From: Entrophospora sp. SA101
Lineage: Eukaryota; Glomeromycota; Glomeromycetes; Entrophosporales; Entrophosporaceae
Direction of reading: 5' to 3'
Assembly: GCA_958430865.1 (NCBI GenBank)
Contig: CAUDNR010002902.1
Location: forward strand, 67,832 to 79,489
Length of the DNA: 11,658 bases
The position numbers were made by a program, and so were the translations under genes. The notes under the pieces are model-generated. The model worked only from the letters and a program-made list of their open reading frames with translations. It did no database searches and was not told the DNA's origin. How positions within the stretch are numbered: position 1 is the first letter of the stretch; each line of letters opens with the position of its first letter. Shown here piece by piece: positions 6,973 to 11,658 of the stretch.

Positions 6973-9900
6973 TTAACTTATTGAATAATCGTTATCGGAA
7001 ACTATTAATAATTTGCCATTATTTCCTGCTATCCATATTTGCATATCATTATTACTTAATTTAAGACAATTTGCAATTAATGGAACTGTGAATTCATGAT
7101 GCAACTCTAGGCTTTAAATATTTATATATAAAATTATTTATCAACCGATCAATTGACTAAATATAAAAAAGATTTAGTTAAATAGGTTATTTTTTTAAAA
7201 AAAACCAACCTTAAAACATCATATATTCTAATAAAACTTTTTTCATCTTCTCCATCTTCTCCATCGGTTGTTGTAACTATTGAATTACTTTCAGTTGAAG
7301 AAATCATATGTTCTATTTTAGCAGAAAGTTCCATTGAATTTAAAAGTTTTCCATTGATACTATAAGTATGAAGAAAATATTCATTCTAAAAAAAATATTT
7401 AAATTTAGTTAGTAGTATCATAAAATAAACAAAACAAATACACATATATATCAAACACTCACTTTATATTCTGTATATATGACTATGTTAGCATCTTTGG
7501 TTATGCATACATATTCAACAGATGATTCCTCATCTTCAAATGGACATAATGTTCGTATGTAATTTGCATTTCTTAATGAATGAATGATACATGTTCCATC
7601 CTTTTTTTTTAAAAAAAAAGAATCAAAGTTTAAATCTAAATCTAATTGCTGGAAGATAAGACAAACGATTCATAAATACAACTATTAAAGTAATATTAAC
7701 TTTTGATCCACTTATCAATATGTCATGTTCTGCATTAACAACAATACAGGTAATCTAAAAACAAAATCAATAAATTTGATTAATATAATTGAAAATATCA
7801 AGAATTCCATTTCACCGCATTATATTAAATTTATTAATTTAAATGTACCTCGTCATCATGGCCATAATATGAATGCATGGGTGTATGTTCAATATTTAAA
7901 AATTCAAAATCATCAGTCATATTGATCTTCCAAGATAACAAATCAGGAGACCTTGAACCTGTAACAACAATTCTTCCATCTTCACTGATCCCTACAGTTG
8001 TTACAGTATGTACAAAGTGGTTAAGAAATAATATTTTGGATTTTTAATTTAATTCTTGATTATTATACTAATTATAATAGCGGCATAACAACAACGACAA
8101 TAAAGGATATCATTATGTCCTGATATGCTGTCGTTAATCTTTCCTGTCTCTGTCAATGTAACTTTTATTGAATTATCCCAATGTCCACAACTTATAAGAA
8201 CTTTCCCATCTTTACTACACGCAAAACTTCTTGGTGTAATTTTTACATCAAAAGAAAATGGACTACCCAATTGACTAAAGATTGCAAAAAATAAATTTTT
8301 TAAAAAAATTATCTTTCCAAATTTATATGGATATTTACTACTAACCTTTTATACTGTAAGCCAGGATCTACTTCAAATCTTTTTATTTCTGGAGCTGTTG
8401 GTTCAGGCAAAAGATTATGTTTACCAACTAATCCATTTTCATCAACAGTGATAATTTGTTGCAAATCAATTGCAGAAAAGTTTATAGAGTCAGGCAATGG
8501 CAAATCAACAAAAACTAATTGATTAGATTTCAATGAGAAATATTTCTGACAATCCAAGGAATTCAACAATTTTTTTTTCAAAATTTTTTTACTAGGAAGT
8601 CGTTTGGGATGTGGTTCTTTGAGAAGTTGAGTGGGTGTCTGACCAAAATGGTAAATTTGTTGTTCAATACTTTTTCTTTCAATCGGATCTTGAATACTTT
8701 CAATGTTAATAGCACCTTCATATGTTAAATAATAAAACACATTATATGCTTTAACAGCTTCTTCTCCAGTTTGTTTATATCCAAAAATCAAATCTATATT
8801 TTTATTAATTTGATTGATTAATACTGATAATAATAATCTTAATGTTTTCTAAAAAAATAAACAATCAATTACTTTACCTATCCAATGATGTAAATTTTTT
8901 GATACATAGTCAGACTCTAATGCTTCTCGATGCTTACGAATAAAATCTTCAGGGGATTTTGCCCATTTTGGCAATTTAACATCATCTACAGATACACCAT
9001 CTTGTCGAACTCCAAGATCAAATTTATTATGATTTACCAAAAATTCTGGAAGATAGAAAAATTCTGGAATCAATTCTCTGACATCACCACTAGAATTTAA
9101 ACAAGCTTTCCAAGCTCCTTGGATAGAATGGAATTGTCTATCAGCATGATCAAATTTTCCTCCTTGTAATGAAATATTTATAGATGTGAATGGTTCTAAA
9201 CGAATTAGATAACAGGCCACTGTTGCTGCACTTGAATAATGTGTTCCATAATGAAATTGCTTTATACGTCCAGAAGGATCATAAAAGGACTCATACCGCT
9301 CAACAAATTGTTCCAGTCTTGTGGGGTTAACAGCTCCTATTGGTTTAGACAAGTCTCTATAAATTTTGGGGTCAGACAAATCTAATGTATCTGACTCATA
9401 ATCACACAAAATCCATGGAAATACAAAATACTGTGACAAATCATTGTAAGACCTTCCGGCAAAACTATTCAGATGCATCAAATATTCAAAATTGGAAATT
9501 TCATGCCTTTGCCAACGTCCTGTCAAATTTGACCTTGAAAACATCATGATAGGATCGTGAGTATCTTGATTGATCATTGAGGGTGGATGAAATGATATTA
9601 TTTTTGAATGAAGGGTTTTTCTATCTTTTGGATTTGAGAAATTAAAAAAATAGTTGGTTTGATCTGTAAGAAACAATTCGAGAGCACTATTTCTCAAAAG
9701 GTATTTTCTCATATGAATCTCTCGTATATCTGAAATAGGCCATTTCTTGTCTAGTAGCATCTCACTATCTAGAATGATAGAGCCTTGTTCAATATTGTTG
9801 AGTTGTTCCAACAAATCTTGATGATCCAATATGAATGATAAATGAGTAGTAGTAAGTTCTAAATGACCTTTGATGGCAGATAACTGTATTATTAGTTCAC

Positions 9901-11658
9901 AATCTGCTTTAAATATAAATTTGTCAGATGATAGGTCAAAAACATCAACAACATCATCACCCACGACAATATTCCATTCTTGATCCTCTGATTCTTCTGT
10001 GATATCAGATTCAGAGATTAAAGAAGTTATATTAAAAGCCCAATTACCATCTGTTAATGGTTCAATTGAATTCAAAAATGGTGGTGGATTATATCCAAAT
10101 TTATTATCATTAGATGATAATGATGCCCTTCTTAATCTTTGAATATTTTTGATTTTATTTTGAGATGCTGATGAATTATTATTGTTGCTGTTTAATTTAT
10201 GCATTTTATTTCTTTTTGCACTTGCTTCAAGATGCGGATCATAATCATAATTGGTTGTAAGCTTTCGCCTCATTCTTGAGTAATTTTCTTTTCTGTCAAG
10301 TTTCCAATGGATATCAGCAGCAGCTTTATTCCCTCCTATTGACCAGACACCACGCTCTTGAGTCAACTCATGAAACTTGGATAACCATCTTCTTGAAGTC
10401 CTGATATAATCATTTTTCTTTTCAATTTCAAGACTATTTAGATGAGAAATTTCTTCATCTTGATAAGATTTGATGATCAGATTTAAATTTTTGTCAAAAA
10501 TCTCCTCCAGCTTAAGTGTTACTGATTCTTCTTTTCTCAAGCGATGTAGGAACATATCTAATTTTTTCGAAAAATGTGCTAACATACGTTTTACCATTGA
10601 AAATTCAACACAAACTGCATGTCTCCTAGCTTGGACTGCATACTTATCAAGTATTACCATCCAATTAAGCGATTCAACAAATTTTGTAAAGATAGGAATA
10701 TTTAATTTTGATCCTGACCATATGGATTCAAAAACTTCATCAAAAATCGGATTATCACCACCATTAAGAAGAGTTAGATAATTGCGGCATTTGTATATAG
10801 CAAAATAATATAATACCATTGTTTTATAATCATAATCACCATTTGTCATCTTTGATGCACTATTAATATATATTAGATTGTTTATATTATTATTATCATT
10901 ATTTAGATTATTGTTATTTTATAAAAAAAATTTTTTTTTAAATACAAACTTAAATGCATCATGAATTTCACCCAAAAGTAAGAAAATAAGTTGTTGAAAA
11001 ATATCACTATCATGACAATAAAATCCTCCCAAAATTTTTTTGTCTGTTGTTGTTGTGACATCATCATTAACACCACCAGTAGTAGAAATTGAATCAGGTA
11101 GTAATCTTACATGTCTTTCAAGAAATTCCACTAATTGATCGATACATTTTTCACGTAATTCTTGATCTGAGATTGTAATACCAGCAATTAAAATTCTCAT
11201 TACCATTCTACATAAATCACCAGGTTGCTTTATAAATTTAATTTTTTAATTAAATAATAATAATAACAATCATAAATAATACAAAAAAATTTTTAAATTT
11301 TTTACCATTGTTCCATTTTTATTACTTGGTAAATCCATTCTCCAATTTCCAGCTGTATCTAGCATATCAACAACATCAAAATACAATTGAGCTAAAGTCT
11401 TATTATCTTCCCATGGATTACTTGGACTTTGAAAGATCATATCATCATGTTTCTGTGAAGTAAATGTAGATTCTAATTTTTGTATTAGTGGATTTTAAAA
11501 ATTTATTAAAAACTGGTAAACTGATTACTTAAAAAATTCAAAAGTTTTAAGATATTGTGCATATATATAAATATATATATATATATATCAATAAATAAAT
11601 TTTTACCATATATAGATTTAAGTGAAGAAGAATAACTTCCTGATGGAGAATTATCACT
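6973..11658 (-). CDS. PH-BEACH-WD40 protein (neurobeachin/LRBA/Lvs type), 5' end outside window
   Basis: Very large BEACH proteins act in vesicle trafficking, lysosome and membrane dynamics. Exons on the minus strand are 11658-11607, 11472-11306, 11227-10950, 10859-8878, 8793-8346, 8274-8069, 7991-7849, 7754-7701, 7600-7463, 7385-7210 and 7111-6973 (TAA 6975-6973). They give 1260 in-frame codons. Residues about 335-384 hold the pre-PH signature ([33 protein letters not shown]). PH-BEACH follows at about 479-589. BEACH spans about 603-890, with [87 protein letters not shown] and [12 protein letters not shown], and [15 protein letters not shown]. Seven WD-like blades follow (about 915-1260), e.g. 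[16 protein letters not shown] and [13 protein letters not shown]. The order and block spelling fit neurobeachin/LRBA better than the shorter FAN type. The missing N-terminus should carry the ConA-like and armadillo regions. The exon 6 donor is uncertain. Confidence 0.95.
11561..11588. repeat. (AT)n microsatellite in a BEACH intron
   Basis: An ATATATATAA block followed by nine AT units lies inside the 134-bp intron at 11606-11473. It lengthens that intron relative to most others in the gene and is likely to vary between strains. Confidence 0.85.

Noticed and set aside
10470..10781. 103-codon plus-strand frame inside the BEACH gene
   Set aside because: It is antisense to a well-supported 1982-bp coding exon, and its peptide is the reverse-complement shadow.
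1..11658. CRISPR array, prophage, bacterial operon, tRNA or rRNA
   Set aside because: No regularly spaced repeats, no ribosome-binding sites ahead of frames and no cloverleaf or rRNA signatures were seen. The spliced eukaryotic gene structure argues against a prokaryotic or phage system.

Overview
The window looks like nuclear DNA of a very AT-rich, intron-dense filamentous fungus. The supported genes are eukaryotic, and introns are short (about 70-185 bp) with GT-AG ends. Intergenic DNA is full of A/T runs, and one decayed BTB-domain gene resembles the expanded BTB families of arbuscular mycorrhizal fungi. A Rhizophagus-like glomeromycete is my best guess; this rests on style and family content, not on a search.

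Layout. Bases 1-926 hold no firm gene, only one weak open frame on the minus strand. From 927 a plus-strand NUS1-like gene (cis-prenyltransferase subunit, dolichol synthesis) runs tail-to-tail into a minus-strand gene for the beta-propeller of nucleoporin NUP159/NUP214 (start at 3722, apparent stop at 1546). Their predicted last exons overlap on opposite strands for about 250 bp. Each lacks the C-terminal part that its family normally carries. The NUP159 upstream region holds two CACGTG boxes and an imperfect foldback.

Bases about 3900-6190 are a gene-poor island. It contains a pogo/Tc1-like transposon end (to 4290), a frameshifted BTB-domain pseudogene (about 4380-4965), a coding-like but unidentified minus-strand stretch (4945-5112), and AT-rich spacer.

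From 6199 to the right edge two minus-strand genes lie head-to-tail. The first is a complete three-exon mitochondrial frataxin gene (6831 to 6199). The second is the last eleven exons of a large PH-BEACH-WD40 protein of the neurobeachin/LRBA/Lvs type (11658 to 6973), whose N-terminus lies outside the window. Only 141 bp separate the BEACH stop codon from the frataxin start codon.

The genes do not form a pathway. They are unrelated housekeeping functions: dolichol synthesis in the ER, mRNA export at the nuclear pore, mitochondrial iron-sulfur assembly, and vesicle trafficking. All exon structures were worked out by eye from splice signals, reading-frame continuity and recalled family conservation; none was confirmed by alignment or RNA data.
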